64,000 bases of DNA, taken from contig NC_063155.1 in NCBI RefSeq assembly GCF_020921035.1, forward strand, positions 15,829,311-15,893,310, given 5' to 3'. The notes under the pieces were generated by a model. That model saw only the letters and a program-made list of their open reading frames with translations, had not been told where the DNA came from and did no database searches. A program made the translations under genes and the position numbers. Every line of letters starts with the position of its first letter. The first letter of the stretch is position 1. Source of the stretch: Rhodamnia argentea. Lineage: Eukaryota > Streptophyta > Magnoliopsida > Myrtales > Myrtaceae. This document shows positions 23,138 to 36,033 of this stretch, in pieces.

Positions 23138-23860
23138 AAAAATAAATAAAAATCTCTTGATCTTTTTCACCAGAGGAGTTTCACTCGCCATGGACTTAGT
23201 AGTGATCTCGGGATAACTATACAACAAATCCTTACACTGTTTTAATAACAAATTCCGAACGATAGTGACTTTTTCTGTTTTTTTTTTTTTAAGTAAATGT
23301 AGTTGCGATTTTAGTTGGTGCCGTGTGCAACGTAATGTCCACATGCTGTTATAACGAAATTTGCGACCGGTACGATAGAAGTGGAAGCTTTGCTTGTACA
23401 ACACGCTTAATCGGTGTCTCGAGCGTACTCGTTAACGAGATTCTATTTTTTGTTAAAGTGAACATTCGAGGATACTTTCGGGATGCTTTTCTTAGACGTC
23501 GTGACAAGATTCGCCACGCTACGTAAGCCTTACAGATGGCCCGCGATACTGATTCTTGACATTCCACCAAAATTTTTCGCGCCACTAGAAGTCCTTTGCC
23601 TAATTCGCGCGTCCCATGACGTGTTCATGTAATGTGTCCTTTACCTAATGCACGCATCGTTGATGTAATATCGTTCTTGAAATTGCTATATGAGGCACCT
23701 AAGCTTTGACCAAAAAAACCCAGAGAGAGGCATCGTACTTTTTGTTTCGGTCGGGCAGAAAGAGGCACCTAAGTAGGTCGGCGCATGAGAATTTTCTCCA
23801 ACGGTCAGGGCCCCACAAGCGGCATCTATTCGCGCGTCCTTTGCCCTGCTCATAACTCAG
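22941..23860. other. Spacer with (AAT)n tract
   Basis: No gene is seen. An (AAT/ATA)n microsatellite occupies about 23097-23136. The remainder shows no recognised coding or repeat structure. Confidence 0.5.
23097..23136. repeat. (AAT)n trinucleotide microsatellite
   Basis: Thirteen or so uninterrupted ATA/AAT units lie within the upstream region of GolS copy 2. Confidence 0.9.
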
Positions 23861-23980
23861 GCCCAAGTGTCAACTCCTGATTAAAAGGGAGGTGCGGAGG
23901 ACACGTGGCAAAATGGGTTCGCGTCCACTTTTCTCTTTTCCACTTGTTCCGGTTATGTTAGTTGATCCGAGGGTGGGGCC
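23861..23980. promoter_or_regulatory. Distal repeated block with ABRE (upstream of GolS 2, first copy)
   Basis: Contains a degenerate first site (CCCAAGTGTC), GGTGC, an intact ABRE GACACGTGGC near 23899, and GGTTATGTTAGTTGATCCGA. Compared with the other blocks, the first CACGTG has become CAAGTG. Confidence 0.6.
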
Positions 23981-24443
23981 CATCTTTTACTTGTCCAGAC
24001 AAATTTACGCGCTAATGGCAGCTAAAACGAAAAAGTAGTTGTGTTAGGTTTACAGAGAACCGGTTAAAGGTGTAACCATAGTTGTGGTCCCCACAAGAGT
24101 ATGTTGTCTTTTTATAATATATTTATATTGCTTGTATTGGTTTCTTGCCTGTGATGCGTTGATGGTTGCTCAGTGAAAAAAATCATGTTGTGCCTTCTTG
24201 TGTAAAGTCTAGATAAATGAAAAATCAGCATTGATTTGTATTTTGAACCGTGGAATTTTCCGTCACATCGCTCAATTCTTTGATGTGCTAATCCCATGAC
24301 GTGTTAAGAGGCACTTAATCAGATAGGATACTACGGATAAGCGGCAGTCCGAGATGTCATATCAGAATTTTCTCCAACGGTCGGGGACGGGGCCCCACCA
24401 CCGGTTATCCATTTCCGCGTCTTTCGCTTGGGCTCATAACACC

Positions 24444-24570
24444 TGTCCAAGTGTGAACTCCTGATAAAAAGAGCGGTGCAAAGGACACGTGGCGAAAAGG
24501 GGGCGGGTGCTTGGAGTCACTTTTTTCTACTTTTTCCGGTTATGTTAGTTGATCCGAGGGAGGGCCCCAT
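24444..24570. promoter_or_regulatory. Distal repeated block with ABRE (upstream of GolS 2, second copy)
   Basis: Near-duplicate of the block about 580 bp to the left: TCCAAGTGTGAACTCCTGAT, GGTGCAAAGGACACGTGGCG and GGTTATGTTAGTTGATCCGA. The flanking text (CTCCAACGGTC(A/G)GGG...GGCCCCAC) is also shared, so a local tandem duplication produced the pair. Confidence 0.6.
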
Positions 24571-25461
24571 GTTACTTATCCAAAGAAATTTAATCACTAA
24601 TGGCAAAGCTAAAACACAATAGATTGGTGACTAAATTGTCTTCTTCGAGAACTTGTTTACCCACTAAACTAGACTTTTGAAGCTGTCAAAGATGTCGATC
24701 TTTGAATATTACAAAAGAAAATTAAAAATTTCTAACTTTCAATGAAAATTCAAAATTGATTTACTATTTTATAAAATGACGATCAAGATATCGTTCTAAA
24801 TAGCCTATGACAAAAAACTAACTCAACTTTTTGTTGTATAAAAATTGTAATTTGATCGTAGCCAAGATGTTAAGTTCAAGCCAATATCGAATTATTCTCT
24901 TCCATTGTTCCTTAACTCCCATAGGTTTGGGGCCAATCCCTTGACTTGATCCGAATTTTTGCGGGTTCGATAACTCTTCATTCCATAGTCTTGAGGTGAG
25001 GGCTTTTACCTATCTCAATACGATCTATTATTGATTTGACTATTTTTATAAAAGCCGATTTCAAATTAACGGGACATGCTGAAAAGCGATATTTGACAAA
25101 CGAGTAATACATCGAGACATGAACCAAACATTTTTTAAAAAAAAATTTAGAGTAATTTTCACTTTTTGACATCTACAAATTACATGGAAACATCGAAATG
25201 GTACAGCGAATTTATCAAAAATAAGGTTTAAACTTTAGATATACAATGAATAAACATATATAACTTTGAAAACATCTCGTGGTACAGCGAGTTGTACTTT
25301 TATAAAAAATAAGGTTTAATCTACAACTTTAGATATACAACCAATAAACATATATAACTTTGTACTTACCAAAAAAAAAAAAAAACATATATAACTTTGA
25401 AATTGTAGCTGACTCTGTAATTGCTTGACACTCAAAAACAAGAACCCTAATTACACACAAA
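24571..25461. other. Spacer with short direct repeat, 3' flank of GolS copy 3
   Basis: No gene is seen. A direct repeat of about 85 bp (ATAAGGTTTAA...TATACAA(T/C)(G/C)AATAAACAT) occurs at about 25221-25265 and 25307-25355. Confidence 0.5.
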
Positions 25462-26566
25462 CTAGGCTGCGGACGGGGCGGTTATGAAGCGGAAAGCTCC
25501 GGCGTCCGTCAACGCCGCAAGGAACCGATCCCATTTCGTTTGCTTCGCCACTTCATCTCTAGCGACGATTTTCTTGTAGTCCAAGGTCTTGTCATCGTAG
25601 ATGTCCCACCACCCCTTCACCAGCATCTTGATGTCGTCCCGGTCCATGTTCTCTTCCTTGCCCGTGTACCGCCATGGCTTCGACCCCGCGGCACAATAAT
25701 GAACGACCTTCACCTTCTCCAGCTCAACGTTCTCGGGGTGACGCCACAACATCGCCAGCACGAGGTTGTACACATTAGGAATGGGTTTGTAGATGTCCTT
25801 GAAGTACATGTTCAAGAAGTCTTGCTCAGCAAATGGAGTGGGAGGTGTGATCTTGAGTGTTTCCAGTAAATCGTAGTAAGTGTCGAGGTTCGGCTCGTAC
25901 ACAAACATCCCAGCATTGAAGTAGAGGGGTGGCTTCGGGCCGGCATGGTCGGGCCATTGGACCTTGTCGGGGCACTGTTGGCAGAAGCCGATTTCGTACT
26001 GAGGGGTGTGACTCCATGTCTTCTCACAGAAGCAGTCCATGACCGCGTAGAAGAAGCCGCTCGGGAGGTCGAAGAGGTGGTCGATGTTGTCAAAGACTTC
26101 GATGTCTCCATCCAGATAGATCATCTTGCTGTACTCCACAAACTGCAATTGAAGAAACCAGATGAATAACTCAAAATCACCAGGCTAATAGAAACGTCTT
26201 AGATACAGAGAAATATTTAATAACCAAGCATACCTCCCAAATTCTGAGCTTGGAGTAGTTGATGACATAATAGGCCATGGCGAACTGAGTCTGGTTCTCC
26301 GGCGGATAGACGGGCTCGATCTCCCTCACGATACAGCCCTGATCCACCAAGATTTTCCGGTGATCCTCCGGCACGTCCGGCAACATCGCCACCACGAGCG
26401 GGTACTTGCTTTTCACCTTCCTCATCCCCTTGGCCAGCCCCACCACACCCTTCACGTAGTCGCCGTTTCCGGCCAAAAACGTGACGTAGGCACAGCTAGG
26501 CTGGCTCTTGGGCTTCGGTTTCATGACGCCATTGGCGGCAGCATCGGCGGCGATGACAGGAGCCAT
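25462..26566 (-). CDS. GolS: Galactinol synthase, copy 3 (337 aa, two exons)
   Basis: Same enzyme family. Exon 1 is 26234-26566 (111 codons); exon 2 is 25462-26142 (226 codons plus stop). The intron is only 91 bp (GTATGC...TGCAG), the shortest of the five. The N-terminus is MAPVIAADAAANGVMKPKPK. The metal site DGD is at residues 122-124 (here YLDGDIEVFDN, Glu for the usual Gln), NAGMFVYEP at 187-195, HYCAAGSKPW at 259-268, and the C-terminus is APSAA. It carries GWWDIYDDKTLDY where other copies have RWWDIYDDESLDY. It groups with copies 4 and 5 by its shared MAP(I/V)I start and its FRFITAPSAA end. The open frame is intact. Confidence 0.96.
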
Positions 26567-26960
26567 TTCTTTAGTAGGAAATTTGTGGTGTGAAGAGAGT
26601 TGGTGAGAGGTCTGGAGCGTGTGTGTATGAGATGGTTTCGCAATTGCTTGGTTTGGTTTTGAGCTGATGGACTTAGCAGGAGGAGGTGCACGGTTTATAT
26701 AGAGTTTGAGAATTAATTTTTAATTTAAGGTGACTAGATCTTGGAGATAATGTGGTGATTACTTTCCTAATTCCTATGATCTGGGGAACATGGGATGGGA
26801 GCTGGCTTGAATCTAGGAGTTTCCAGTTCCCTGCCGACAAACTCTGTCCAATGGGGTTAAAGCTAGGCTATAGCTCCTTAAACGAAGTCGTTTTGGAGCT
26901 CCACCAATGGATCGAAGTCCACGTGGGTCAGTGTGGGTCGATCGGACGGTCGGTAAGCGA
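26567..26960 (-). promoter_or_regulatory. Promoter of GolS copy 3
   Basis: TATA box at 26695-26701, palindromic element AAACGAAGTCGTTT at 26880-26893, G-box CCACGTGG at 26919-26926, and on the minus strand a DRE core ACCGAC at 26949-26954. ABRE plus DRE is the arrangement expected for drought- and cold-induced GolS genes. Confidence 0.7.
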
Positions 26961-28397
26961 AGATCTGGGTACGGTGGACGGTGCCAGAAAATCCGAGAAA
27001 ATAGTTAATGTTTTTTAGAGACCCGAAAAGTCAAGCTTCGTGTAGAGTTACTATTATAACCCTAGCAACCGACTTTGGTAATTACGAGACAGCACAAAGG
27101 GTATTATTGTAATTTGGTGGTCGGGGGTCGGCTTGTGAGGATAACGTTTTGCGCTTTGCCCGAAATTGGGAGTCAGCAGGTCTATTGTCGCTCTCATCAG
27201 AAATTTGCTAAAGCTCTCTTTTGACTAATCCAGAGAAACAAACCCAGCGCCAACTCGTGAATCGTAATTGAGTTTTGGCGTTGATCATGATTCTCTTGAT
27301 TAACAGATATATTACTCAATAGAATAAAAACAAGAGTTCGCAAATTATTTTGGTATGATTGGGAGAACGCGGGTAGAGGATTGCTGGAGTCTAGACCTTA
27401 AGCTTTTGCAGGTCATCCGGACAGTCTGCACGTAATCCGTGGACTTCGAATGCGTGACATCTAATGCCCAAGGAGAAAATGCCATAGACCATTTTAACAT
27501 TGGCCTTTTTGCAACAAGTTTCAGTAAAGCTCTTATTTTACGTTGATTGAATGATAACATAATAAAGATGAGATGAGCATCGAATTGCGATTTAACGGTG
27601 AGGTAAATCTCCGATACGTAGCTCAGGGTGCTTTTAAATACTTCATACTTGTTAAGTTAAATCATCTTTTGTGGTAAGTTAAATCAATTGATCGTCACTT
27701 CACAATACGAAATTAATAAAGTTTGTACAGTGTTCTCCGTTATGAACGCTACTAGAGTTATTCAATATCGCTCGATAGTGAACGCCACCGGGATCTTGTT
27801 CTTTGGGACCCTGGGGAAGCTTCCTCTCAATTTCGGACAAGGTCTGGTCAAAAAGAGGAATTGATATTCTTATTGATTTACGTCCCTTCACGTTTCCATG
27901 CATGAATCAAGTACCATACGTCAACCTGTCGGGAGCTGCACGGGGCAACGTTTGTAAGGGCGGACACGTGGCAGTCTCTTACACGTCCGTCATACTTAAG
28001 AATTGCTTGTGGCCCCCCCCCATCCTCTTTCTCCCACAAGATCCAGAAATCGAGTGAGGAAGTATTGCTGCGTATAAAGTAGATTTTTACTAAATGAGCA
28101 AATACAGAATGGTTGACCTAGAAAATCTTACGTGGAGTGTTGGAGATATTTTAGATATTTTTTAATATAAATTTAGGATATTTTTGCTAATTTTTTATAT
28201 TTAATTTGATTTACATTTATTTTTTTAGGTAATCCTCTCATAAAGCCCATAAATATACTCTTCACAGTACTTTTATTATTAATCAAAATGTGCAAAATAA
28301 AAATTCCAATGGGATTTGAAATCTGCATATATAATTTTTTTTCCACCACTTTATAGGTGGGCACCTCTCAATGGAATTGAAATTTTCTCCCCCGCGT
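26961..28397. other. Duplicated upstream region of GolS 3
   Basis: Non-coding. Much of it is similar in sequence and order to the upstream regions of copies 4 (31.2-32.4 kb) and 5 (37.5-38.9 kb), for example AACCCTAGC(A/G)ACCGACT, GCTTCCTCTCAATTTCGGAC and an ABRE block GACACGTGGC at 27963-27972. The gene and about 1.5-2 kb of 5' sequence were duplicated together. Confidence 0.6.
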
Positions 28398-28505
28398 TCC
28401 ACGTGTCGGCTCACGGTTCAAAGGACGGTGCAAGGACACGTGGCGAGAAAGGGCGCCTCTTTTTCCAGTCATGTTAGTTGGACCAAGAAGAGGTGGGTCC
28501 CACCG
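28398..28505. promoter_or_regulatory. Distal repeated block with paired ABREs (upstream of GolS 3)
   Basis: Both sites are intact: CCACGTGTC at 28399-28407 and GACACGTGGC at 28435-28444, followed by CAGTCATGTTAGTTGGACCA. The two ABRE cores form an inverted pair about 36 bp apart. Confidence 0.65.
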
Positions 28506-29703
28506 AATCCGTTTAGTTTTGATAAGGCGAATTCATCAAAAACGGTAAAACCAATCTTCTTCCATTCAAAGAATATTTCAAGTCCATTTAAGGGTAATAA
28601 TCGTTAATGATTTCTAAAGGGGGGGATAAAATTTGACTAAACCAATCTGAGAATCTCATTGGAATATTCTTTGATTCAACTTGAATAATCAATTCATTAC
28701 TCTCCTATAGGAACCGCATCCCCAGTTCCATTATCGATAATACTAGAAAAAAATGCGTAGTATGCACAAGGAAATATAACATCATAAAATTACGATAAAA
28801 GTTAAAATGATCTTCTCGCAATTTAGATAGAAGTCGCATATCACTAACGGACGGCAATTTATTCAACTAAGTTAAAAGTACTTTACAATTGACATTTCAG
28901 ATGAAGAAACTAGTCACTCTCTTTAAATCTACAAAATGATTTTTGATTCTCGTGGGATAATCTGCTTGGTTGTTGTGTATAATTAAATTATAAATTAATT
29001 ATTACCCGTTGGCAAATGATGAGGGACAACTCTTTAACGTTTCTCTCACTTGGAAGCCAAAAGTTTGATAAGGTAGATAAAAGGGAAATTACATAGGATC
29101 CGTGGTTAAGCGAGAGATCCGAGATAAACGCTTTCACAGCTTTAAACTTCTCAAATATTTTAGGGCCCTCCCTTTATCCAGAATGTTCATTTTCTCTTCA
29201 GCTCTTCATTCCATGCAAAGATTATAACCATTTCCATGCCATTTTTTCTCTCTATATTCATCAAATTGACAAGGGTTAATATATCATAGCGTAACAAGAA
29301 TGTGTGTAGAAAGAGTGCATAGCACCTTTTCTTCACTCCGCTATTTGTTTCTGTAGTTCTCCATTCTCTTCCTCGATGGTCTATGAAAAGATATTCATGG
29401 AGAGAATACATTGTTACTTAAAGAAAAATTCCGAAGAAACACAAAATGTACAACAAAAATAACATCTATTAATTTGAAATTTCGTTTTAACACATATTTG
29501 TACACATCAATCAGCAAAAGAAAACAACAAAAAAAAAAATAATTAAGAGGAAGGAATCTTTATCTTCAACCCCTAAATCGAGAAAACGACAGAGAAAATA
29601 AAACCCTTCCCTTTCGAGGAAAAAAAAAAAGAGCCACCAATTTCAATTGCAGCTGACTCTATAATTGCTCTACACGCTTGAACAAACCCCTAACTCCAAA
29701 CAA
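28506..29703. other. Spacer and 3' flank of GolS copy 4
   Basis: AT-rich with no recognised gene. The portion near 29460-29700 resembles the 3' flank of copy 5 at about 35.8-36.0 kb (AATTGCTCTACAC(G/A)CTT...), so the 3' flanks were duplicated with the genes. Confidence 0.5.
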
Positions 29704-30829
29704 CTAGGCTGCGGACGGGGCGGTTATGAAGCGGAAAGCTCCGGAGTCCGCCAACGCCGCAAGGAATCGATCCCATTTTGTTTGCTTCGCGGCTTCATCT
29801 CTAGCCACGATGTTTTTGTAGTCCAAGGACTCGTCATCGTAGATATCCCACCATTTTTTCACCAGCATCTTGATGTCGTCCCGGTCCATGTTCTCTTCCT
29901 CGCCCGTGTACCGCCACGGCTTCGACCCCGCGGCACAATAATGAACGACCTTCACCTTGTCCAGCTCAACATTCTCGGGGTGACGCCACAGCATCGCGAG
30001 CACGAGGTTGTACACATTCGGAATGGGTCTGTAGATGTCCTTGAAGTACATGTTCAGGAAGTCTTGTTCAGCAAATGAAGTCGGAGGTGTGATCTTGAGG
30101 GTTTCCAGCAAATCCTGGTAAGTGCCGAGGTTCGGCTCGTACACGAACATCCCGGCGTTGAAGTAGAAAGGCGGCTTCGGGCCAGCGTGGCCGGGCCATT
30201 GGACCTTGTCGGGGCACTGTTGGCAGTACCCGATCTGGTATTGAGGGGTGTGACTCCACGTCTTCTCGCAGAAACAGTCCATTACCGCGTAGAAGAAGCC
30301 GCGCTGGAGGTCGAACAGGTGGTCGATGTTGTCGAAGACTTGGATGTCTCCATCCAGGTAGATCATCTTACTGTACTCCACAAACTGCAATTCATGAAGC
30401 CACATCAATAACCGATAGTACTCCTCAGTCCTAACTTTGGAAGAAGCAGACAAAAATCTAAGATACAAAGAAATATCTGAAAAACCAAGTGCATACCTCC
30501 CAAATTCGGAGCTTGGAGTAGTTGATGACATAATAGGCCATGGCGAACTGAGTCTGGTTCTCCGGTGGATAGACGGGCTCGATCTCCCTTACAATACAGC
30601 CCTGATCCACCAGGATTTTCCGGTGATCCTCCGGCACGTCCGGCAACATCGCCACCACCAGGGGATACTTGCTCTTCACCTTCCTGAGCCCCTTGGCCAG
30701 CCCAACCACACCCTTCACGTAGTCGCCGTTTCCGGCCAAAAACGTCACGTAGGCACAGCTAGGCTGGTTCTCGGGCTTCGGTTTCACGAAGCCATTGGCG
30801 GCAGCATCGGAGGTGATGATCGGAGCCAT
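29704..30829 (-). CDS. GolS: Galactinol synthase, copy 4 (337 aa, two exons)
   Basis: Same enzyme family. Exon 1 is 30497-30829 (111 codons); exon 2 is 29704-30384 (226 codons plus stop). The 112-bp intron runs GTATGC...TGCAG. The DGD metal site is at residues 122-124, NAGMFVYEP at 187-195, HYCAAGSKPW at 259-268, with tail APSAA. Copy-specific changes include LQRGFFYAVMDC (LPNG or LPSG in copies 1-3) and PTSFAEQDF for PTPFAEQDF. The exon 2 frame stays open through the intron on its 5' side, so a longer open frame exists, but the GT-AG signals and the other copies support splicing. The N-terminus MAPIITSDAAANGFVKPKPE begins at the ATG about 122 bp after the TATA box. Confidence 0.96.
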
Positions 30830-31180
30830 TTCTTTGGCAGGAAAGGCTTGTGGTTTCCTGTGAGTGGAATGGAGAGTTTGCGTTTGAGAAAGTTTCGCAA
30901 TTGCTTGGCTTGGTTTGAGTTGATGGACTTAGCAGCAGGAGGTGCACGGTTTATATAGAGTTGGAGAGTTAATATTAAATTAAGGTGAGCAAATCTTGGA
31001 GATAATGTGGTGATCGCTTTCCTAATTCCTGTGATGGCGACGTGGGAAGGAAGCCGCTTGAATGCTGGCGTTTCATACCGACAAACCAAAAGATTTTCCC
31101 CTTAAACGAAGTCGTTTTGGAGCTCCACCGACAGATGGAAGTCCACGTGGTTCAGTGCGAGTCGATCGGTCGGTCGGTCA
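30830..31180 (-). promoter_or_regulatory. Promoter of GolS copy 4
   Basis: TATA box at 30951-30957, palindromic element AAACGAAGTCGTTT at 31104-31117, G-box CCACGTGG at 31143-31150, and two overlapping DRE cores ACCGAC on the minus strand at 31169-31174 and 31173-31178. This is the richest proximal DRE content of the array. Confidence 0.7.
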
Positions 31181-33185
31181 GTAAGCGCAGATCTGGGTAC
31201 GGTGGACGGTGCTAGAAAATGCGAGAAAATAGTTAATGTTGTTAATCTTTTGGGAGACCCCTCAAAGCTTTTGGTAGAGTTACTACTATAACCCTAGCGA
31301 CCGACTCAGTAATTACGAGATAGCGCAAAGGGTATCATTGTAATTTGAGGAATGTTGTGGTAGGGGCGGTTTGCGAGGATAACGCTATGCCCTTTGCCCA
31401 AAATTGGGAGTCGACAAGTGTGTTGTCGATCTCATGAGAAACTGCTACAACTCTTTTGACCAACCGAGATTTAAAACAAGGATAGGCTTAGCCAAAATGC
31501 CATAAAACAAAAAGTTGTAGAAGGAAGAAAAATAATAATAATAATTAACAAGCAAAAAATGATTATATTGTTCAAATAAACATATCTGTTTATGTTGTTT
31601 CAGCTCGTGAATCCTACTTGAGTTTGCAAATCATTTTGCATAATCAAGGAAATGGGGGCATAAACCCGGTTACTTGGAAGCCGATTGAACAATTTACCAA
31701 CCCCAACAATGAACAACTTAAGTCCAGACCTTGAGCTTTTGCAGGTGATCCTAACCAAAGTAATTTGCACGTCATTGGTGGGCTTCAAACAAGTGACATC
31801 CAATACCCGAGGTGAAAATGTCGTTATCCCCGACCAATTGCGCCTACCCCGAACGATTACAAACCATCTTAATATTGGCCTTTCACCCTTTAAATTTAAC
31901 AAAAGATCTAAGATGAGATGATGATCAATTTGTGATTTAACGGTGAGCTAAATCTCTAACACATAACTCGAGATGCTTTAAATACTTGATACTTGTTAAG
32001 TTAAATCATCTTTTGTGGTAAGTTAAATCAATTAATCGTCACTTCACAGTACGAAATTAATAAGTTTGTACAGTGTACTCCGTTATGAATGCTAGAGTTA
32101 TCCAATATTTGCTCGATGGAGAACGCCACTGGGATCTTATTTGTTGGGACCCTGGAGAGGCTTCCTCTCAATTTCGGACAAGTTTTGGTCAAAAAGAGGA
32201 ATTGATATTCTTATTTATTTATGTCCCTTCACGTTCCATGCATGAATCATGAATCATAAGTAAGTATCATGTCGGCAGCTGCACGGGTCCAATGTTGCGA
32301 GGGCGGACACGTGGCAATCCCTTACACGTCCGTCAGACTTAAGAATTCTTTGTGGGCCCCCCCTTCTCCCCTAAGATCCAGAAATCGACTGAGGATGTAT
32401 TGCTTAACTTTTACTAAATACGCAATGCAGAATGCTTGACCTAGAAAATGTTATATAAACCGATAGAGATATTTTAGATATATCTTATTTAAAAATATTC
32501 ATTATGTTTTCTCTAATTTTTTTTATATATTTTTTTATAATGTGTATCTGATTTGATTTTCCTGAATTTTTTTAAAAATAATCTTCTAAAATTCTCCAAT
32601 TCACTTTTCCGCATGATTGTTAATTTAGACAAAGTCAATATAAGATTTTCTCAAATTGGAACGTTATTTTAATTTGACATTGTATTAGTTATTTCGATTA
32701 TTCCAAGTATAATGCTAGGAATAGGAATAATACAAGGTTGTGGCCATTTTTTTGCACTGATTCATGGTGTTATTATTGACAGAGTGGGAGGGGTGATCAG
32801 CGTGATAATAATTTTCGAGCTTTACCTTAAAGGTTCCATTTTACTGAATAACTAGCCGGCACATGATATCATTCTTACTTGTAACGAAGGTTCCATTTAT
32901 TTAGCCAAAAAAATGAATAATTCAAAAAATATTTTAAAAAGACGATCGGTTGAAATAATTAATTATTAAGAAATATTTTCATTATCAATAATGATTTATG
33001 TCCAAATATTTCGTTGGGTGCGAAAATATTTTTCGTTAATTAATTTTTTCATTTAATATAAGTAATCAATTTTACAAAAATATTTTTGAATAATTATTTA
33101 TTTTCTGCGAAAATTGGAATCGAATGAGGGGCCCACATGCAGCCATTAAAGTTTCCTCTTGCGTTGCCGATATTGCTCGGAGCGT
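31181..33185. other. Duplicated upstream region of GolS 4
   Basis: Non-coding sequence similar to 26.96-28.06 kb, with an ABRE GACACGTGGC at 32306-32315. From about 32.45 to 33.1 kb it is AT-rich with no recognised feature. Confidence 0.55.
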
Positions 33186-33315
33186 TCCACGGGTCGGCTC
33201 AATGTTCAAAAGTCGGTGGGAGGAAACTTGGCGGAAAAGGGAGCCTTGTTGGGAGAGACCTCTTTTCCTTCCTTTTTCCAGCTATGTTAGTTTGGACCAA
33301 GGGGAGGTGGGTCCA
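33186..33315. promoter_or_regulatory. Distal repeated block, ABREs degenerated (upstream of GolS 4)
   Basis: Aligned with the other blocks, both sites have lost the CACGTG core: CCACGGGTCGGCTC and GGAAACTTGGCGG. The trailing text GCTATGTTAGTTTGGACCAA and GAGGTGGGTCC is kept. Confidence 0.55.
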
Positions 33316-36033
33316 CCGAATCCGTTTAATTTAGTAAGGCGAATTAATCAAAAGGGAAACTAAAATCTTCTCTCAATCAAGAATATTTTAAGTCCACTGA
33401 AGGGTTACAACCGTTACTGATTTGTAAGGGGGATAAAGTTTGACTAACCAATTTGAGAATCTCATTGGCATATTCTTTGATTCTTTGGATATCCAATCCA
33501 TTACTCTTTTACATGAGTCGTCTCCATTAAGACCACGTCTCATCGTTCGGCTACAACTCAGGATAAGATATGTTTTTTTTATCTTGTGCTTGGTAGTTAT
33601 CCAAAACAAGATAAAGTAGATATAAGCTATGATAAAATCTAAGAGGTGGGACAGAGTTATATGGGATTTCTCTTGTCTATGACACCACAAATTACACGCT
33701 TAACTCTTCGCCACGCCCCATCCACTTCTCGACCACCCCCGGCCGCCTCTCCGATCGCAGGCCGACTCTTCGATTGCAGCCGATCACCTCTCCGGCAACG
33801 AGTGGCGGGTTCTCCAACAAAGGCGCGTCTATCGATGGTGATCTCGAACCGGTTCGTCTTCCCTTTCTTTAGCCTCATCAACTCCACCGTTGAATCCCTC
33901 TCTTCGTTAGCTTCATATTATGTATTTCTTTTATACGTGGAGAACTATGTTAATTGGTTCTTGGATGTCTTAGAATCTCAAACTGAATCGAGATCATTAT
34001 ACTTCCTTGATTGTACATGTAAAGGATCCTAGATACCACCACTCAAAAAGTAAGCAAAAATGGAGCAATTCACATATATATCGAACTCCAAAATGTCTCT
34101 TTTCTCTTTTCTTTCTTTTTCAAGAAATTTAGAACCACAAATTCATAACCCTCACTTGGTTATTTAGTCTATGTTGGACATTTCAATAGTTTTGAAATAT
34201 TCTTTTACAATAGTTTTGATAGAATTTTGATCGCAATAATTAGTCATCGTTATTTCAAACGGACAGTTTTCGAATGACTTGCTCGGATATTGGAGAGCTC
34301 GGATGTTGGCGAGCTCAGATGTTGGCGAACTCAGAAGATGATGAGCTCAAATGTTGGCAAGCTCAGACTTTGAGAAGAGTCTAAGAAGCAACGTTCTCTG
34401 TCCTCCTTTAATTTATAACGGTTCTACCAACAAGTTTGACGTTTGCCAAACATTTTGACCACTCAAGCTCGATCAACCTCGGGTTAACTCTGAGCCTCCC
34501 TATTTCATTTTTTCATCTTTTGGGCTTCTCTTTTCATTGCCACGTCTCCATAAACAGATCAGATCACTTTCTTGGAAAACTCGGTTTGGTTTGGTTCGGT
34601 TCGGTTCGGTTCTCAGCTCCTCCCAGCCAGACTCCTGCAACTCCAGGCTCGAAACGCCCACCATCGGGATCTCCGACTCCAGATCCTTCCAGAGGAAAAC
34701 TCCCCGATCGCTCTCGTCCTCCCGCGGACGCCCGCGACGACCCAATGGTGGACACCTTGGGGCGCGATTGCTCACTCCGCCATCTCGCTTCCCACGTAAA
34801 ACTTGGGCGGCTAGTCAAAAGCGCAGATTTTTCCACCACTCGCTGGATCTTCACTTTCTCCTCTGTACTCCCGCTGGTTCATTTTTCTCTCTCGCCTTGT
34901 TCGATTCGTTGAAGGCCAGCGAGAGGGCGAGCCAGAGTCGGGCAGAGAGAGAGAGAGAGAAAGAGGGGGAGACATGGACCTTTATCGGGTCGGGTCAAGC
35001 CTTTGATTAAGGCAAACTCGAGCTCGACTTGATCGTTTTGAAACAAAATTTTTTCCCTTTTTTGGTTCAAAGGGATTATTTTCTTGTTTTAAACAAACTT
35101 TTCGGGTCAAGCCTTTGATTAACCCTTTCGATCTGATCCGAACAGGGTCATTTTCTTGTTTTAAAGGGTAAATTCTTTTTTTTAAAAAAGGGGAAAAAAT
35201 TAGGAAAACCGAAAAACCGAACCGTACCGAACCGAAAATTCAGTTCGGTTTGGTTCGGTTCGGTACGTATTTGGTTCGAGTGATGATCCGGTTCGGTTCA
35301 TCAATTTACCATAATAGTTCGGTTCGGTTATTAAAAAATCCCGAACTGAACCGTACTGTTGACACCCCTGCTATGGACAAGAAAATACAATATCATGAAA
35401 GTACAATAAAAGTAAAAAATGGTCTTCTCACAATTTAGATAGAAGTTGCAGATCACTTAAACGTGTTGTAATTTATTCCACTAAGTTGATTACCCTTTTA
35501 ACAATAGGCTCAAATTGAAGAAACGAATGTCACGCTCTTCGGCTCTACAAAATGGTTTTTGATTCATCCTTCAAGACATCTGTTGTGTATAACAAATGTT
35601 GGATCAATACATTAAACACTGCTCTCCGCGCAAGTAAAAAGCTTAAACTACCTCTTATCTGAGGTTCATTATTTCTTCAGCTCTTCATTCCATTCATAGA
35701 TTATAACCATATCCACGCCTTTTATTTCTTTTTCTTTTTTTTCGCTAAAGTAACATGTGTAGATTTCACGACAATAGATGTAGAACAAACCTAGCACGTA
35801 CAAATTCGAAATTTCGATTAAAATATATACGTACATCACTCAACAAAAGAAACACAAAAAGAAAAATAGAAGAAATCTTTAATCTTCAGCCCCAAAATCA
35901 GGGAATTGAAAGGGAACATAAAACGAAACTCTTCCCCTTTCAAGGCAAAAAAATAAAACATGAGCAGCCGATTCCAATTGTAGCCGGCTCTGTAATTGCT
36001 CTACACACTTAAAACAACCCTAGTTACATGCAA
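33316..36033. other. Spacer with GGTTCGGTTCGG-rich transposon remnant; no recognised gene
   Basis: Open frames at 33646-34032 and 34436-35010 (+) have no recognised domain or splice structure. From about 34.99 kb a direct repeat (CGGGTCAAGCCTTTGATTAA, copies near 34988 and 35103) precedes palindromic GGTTCGGTTCGG/CCGAACCGAACC text, which ends near 35369 in GTTGACACCCCTG. That is the inverse of CAGGGGTGTCAAC, a typical plant hAT-like terminus. The left end was not found. Confidence 0.45.

Noticed and set aside
29704-30531. 275-codon open frame of GolS copy 4 running through its intron
   Set aside because: The intron has good GT-AG signals matching the other four copies. The extra N-terminal residues are intron and antisense-phase exon 1 text, not GolS protein.
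34436-35010. Overlapping open frames of about 157 codons on the plus strand
   Set aside because: Two frames overlap fully, the text contains GGTTCGGTTCGG low-complexity DNA and a GA run, and no domain is recognisable. Probably transposon-related.
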